21,945 bases of DNA from NCBI GenBank assembly GCA_000435175.1, contig FR880068.1:2240-24184 (forward strand), read 5' to 3'. The notes under the pieces were generated by a model. That model worked only from the letters and a program-made list of their open reading frames with translations. It did not search any database and was not told where the DNA came from. The stretch's first letter is position 1. Every line of letters begins with the position of its first letter. This DNA is from Clostridium sp. CAG:245. GTDB taxonomy: Bacteria; Bacillota; Clostridia; TANB77; CAG-508. This document shows, piece by piece, positions 20,911 through 21,945 of the stretch. A program made the translations under genes and the position numbers.

Positions 20911-20933
20911 TACTGAACTCAAAAAGCTGGACA
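20911..20933. mobile_element. Terminal inverted repeat of an IS3-family element
   Basis: TACTGAACTCAAAAAGCTGG followed by ACA has the usual form of IS3/IS150-group ends (TG.ACTG..C.CAAAAAG.TGGACA). It stands 7 bp beyond the stop codon of the transposase remnant, exactly where the right end belongs. No left end is found in the window. Confidence 0.75.
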
Positions 20934-20940
20934 GTATGAA

Positions 20941-21060
20941 TTAGGCTACTAATATGGAATGTTGACGGTACTTTACCTTAGACATTCCTTTTAGATTACT
21001 CTTAATTCTTCTGTTATTATAATATTCTGTAGAAATTGCTTCTATTTTTAGTCTTATCAC
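20941..21060 (-). pseudogene. IS3-family transposase remnant (C-terminal integrase end)
   Basis: Thirty-nine codons ending at TAA 20941-20943 read IEAISTEYYNNRRIKSNLKG then MSKVKYRQHS. This is the C-terminal YYNN.RI...LKGMSPV.YR signature of IS3-type (rve_2) transposases downstream of the DDE core. An in-frame stop lies just upstream, and the remainder of the transposase is replaced by the SSB-like gene, whose stop codon is 18 bp away. With the intact terminal repeat at 20911-20933 it marks the scar of an insertion followed by deletion, so this boundary is recombined DNA. Confidence 0.85.
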
Positions 21061-21078
21061 ATATAAAAAATATATCCG

Positions 21079-21324
21079 TTAATAAATATTTAAAAATTTT
21101 ACCTTTACCATGTTAGCTTCTATATACCCATTTATAAATACTTTATCATTTGTATTTAATTTGCTATAAGCAAAATCCGCAGTTTTATTGTACGTCTGTA
21201 CTCTTACTATTTGCTTATCGTTCGTTTCTATTTCAAAGCATGCTATTGCTTTATTCTTTGAATTTATTATAAATTTAAATTCTATATCACTAATTATTTT
21301 TCCTATTAAAAATACCTCATTCAT
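21079..21324 (-). CDS. Short SSB-like OB-fold protein
   Basis: An 81-residue protein beginning MNEVFLIGKIISDIEFKFII, with AIACFEIETNDKQIVRVQTY and NKTADFAYSKLNTNDKVFIN then GYIEANMVKVKF. The order fits the single-stranded DNA-binding OB-fold: N..FLIGKI.S, then beta strands, then ..A......L..gD.v.i.G. It lacks the C-terminal acidic tip of housekeeping SSB and is about 30 residues shorter than a full OB domain of this type. AAGGGAAAA lies 8 nt before ATG. It stands in accessory DNA between the IS3 scar and the DGR-like segment, so it is probably mobile-element-derived rather than the chromosomal ssb. No DNA-binding claim can be made without modelling. Confidence 0.65.
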   Translation of the reverse strand: MNEVFLIGKIISDIEFKFIINSKNKAIACFEIETNDKQIVRVQTYNKTADFAYSKLNTNDKVFINGYIEANMVKVKFLNIY

Positions 21325-21610
21325 TTTTTTATTTTCCCTTACACTAGAAATAAATTGCCAAAAAAATTTGCTTTAAGTCGTTCTTTTATAAAATTCTGCT
21401 TTTAATTTTCACCAGAATTTATTATTATTTTTAAGCCAGTAATCTATTTATATTATTACTGGCTATTTTTCGTAAAACACATGTATTCCAATTTTGTACT
21501 AACATATGTTTTACTGATTCATGTTTACCTAAATTAGGATGGGATAAATCTCTTTAATACTAATACCTTCATTGTATATATTCCGTAAAATATATAATCT
21601 AGAAATTGTA
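21325..21610. other. Intergenic region with two hairpins
   Basis: No gene is recognised here. AAATTCTG (21391-21398) pairs with CAGAATTT (21413-21420), followed on plus by ATTATTATTTTT. AGCCAGTAAT (21434-21443) pairs with ATTACTGGCT (21455-21464), followed by ATTTTTCG. Both look like plus-strand terminators although no plus-strand gene is seen upstream. A startless minus-strand frame (21431-21553) is open for 40 codons. Confidence 0.5.
21434..21470 (+). terminator. Hairpin with U-tract, no matching plus-strand gene
   Basis: A perfect 10-bp stem, AGCCAGTAAT (21434-21443) with ATTACTGGCT (21455-21464), then ATTTTT. A good terminator shape, but the only nearby gene (21079-21324) runs the other way. 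It may be the relic of a lost gene or a boundary for transcription entering from the IS scar. Confidence 0.45.
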
Positions 21611-21763
21611 TTAGAGTGAAACACGGAAACCGATGTTGTTGTTGCTGTTGTCAGTGCTATTGTTGTTACGGTTAGCTACAGGATTGTTTGAGCCTGTATT
21701 GTTGTAATTACCTCCCCTATTAGCACACGGATTGTTGGTGTTGGAAGTTTTCGATTTATCCCA
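21611..21763 (-). repeat. Candidate template repeat of a diversity-generating retroelement
   Basis: Read on the minus strand, the segment translates as WDKSKTSNTNNPCANRGGN, then YNNTGSNNPVANRNNN and STDNSNNNIGFRVSL before a TAA (21611-21613). That is the C-terminal variable region of DGR target proteins with a formylglycine-generating-enzyme/C-type-lectin fold (RGG.Y...GS..P...R......S..NIGFR). Of 17 Asn codons 11 are AAC, unusual in this AT-rich genome but expected of a DGR template, where AAY codons are the mutable sites. An in-frame stop about 15 bp upstream and the absence of the preceding lectin fold mean it is not the end of an intact gene. No reverse transcriptase or Avd gene is in the window. 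The alternative is a fragment of a target gene. Confidence 0.6.
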
Positions 21764-21945
21764 ATATAATATTATATTTTATAATTTTTCTCCAGTTATA
21801 ATAATATCACTTGCAAAGCATTCATGCTTTAATTTATATTTTCATTATAGAACAGTCTTTCTTCTAAATTTCTAGTATTTGCAATTTTTATATTTTGTAA
21901 AAAATTTAGAAAATAACATTTTCATATATACATAAAAAAATCCCC
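21764..21945. other. Window-edge AT-rich spacer upstream of the DGR-like segment
   Basis: No gene is seen. At the very end the minus strand begins GGGGATTTTTTTATG, which looks like the last bases of an intrinsic terminator for a minus-strand gene lying just beyond 21945. Confidence 0.4.

Overview
This is an AT-rich chromosomal stretch (roughly 30% GC by eye) from a low-GC Gram-positive, most likely an uncultured or gut-type member of the Clostridia (Bacillota). The evidence is strong AGGAGG-type ribosome binding sites, TTGAAA/TATAAT-type promoters with 17-bp spacers, a meso-DAP-type MurE (DNPR motif), a PASTA-tailed SpoVD/FtsI-like transpeptidase, and a 25-codon spoVM gene beside rpmB, which points to an endospore former. 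I cannot name the species.

Layout. 1-416: 5' end of topA (minus strand). 618-2447: an AAA_14/DUF4143 ATPase preceded by a four-copy, 33-bp-period repeat array, plus a small conserved hypothetical protein. 2619-14447: a rearranged dcw (division and cell wall) cluster on the minus strand, in transcription order mraZ, rsmH, ftsL-like, PBP2/spoVD-like, then murE, mraY, ftsW, murG. It is interrupted at 7838-9727 by two plus-strand transcription units: a visibly GC-richer orphan gene and a D-lactate dehydrogenase whose promoter spacer holds a perfect 16-bp palindrome. murF and murD are absent from their usual places. ftsW carries a +1-nt frameshift at its conserved SYGG motif. 14670-15461: murI.

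15670-18752: a zone of small genes. It holds a Cys-rich beta-sandwich protein, a RelE/ParE-type toxin-antitoxin pair bracketed by two identical 38-bp hairpins, two half-size TauE/SafE transporters, rpmB, spoVM and two short membrane proteins. 18961-20856: nth and a secreted, membrane-anchored bactofilin-like protein. 20911-21945: an accessory tail with an IS3-family transposase remnant, a short SSB-like protein, and an AAC-rich segment at 21611-21763 (minus) that reads as the C-terminal variable region of a formylglycine-generating-enzyme/C-type-lectin fold but has no gene in front of it. The last is best explained as the template repeat of a diversity-generating retroelement (DGR) whose reverse transcriptase and target lie beyond the window edge.

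Three copies of one dispersed imperfect inverted-repeat element (3801-3919, 15494-15556, 18476-18579) link otherwise unrelated intergenic regions. The peptidoglycan genes form a coherent set: MurI supplies D-Glu, MurE adds meso-DAP, MraY and MurG make lipids I and II, FtsW and the PBP polymerise and cross-link at the septum with FtsL as scaffold, and MraZ probably autoregulates through three AAGTGGTA boxes directly downstream of its promoter.
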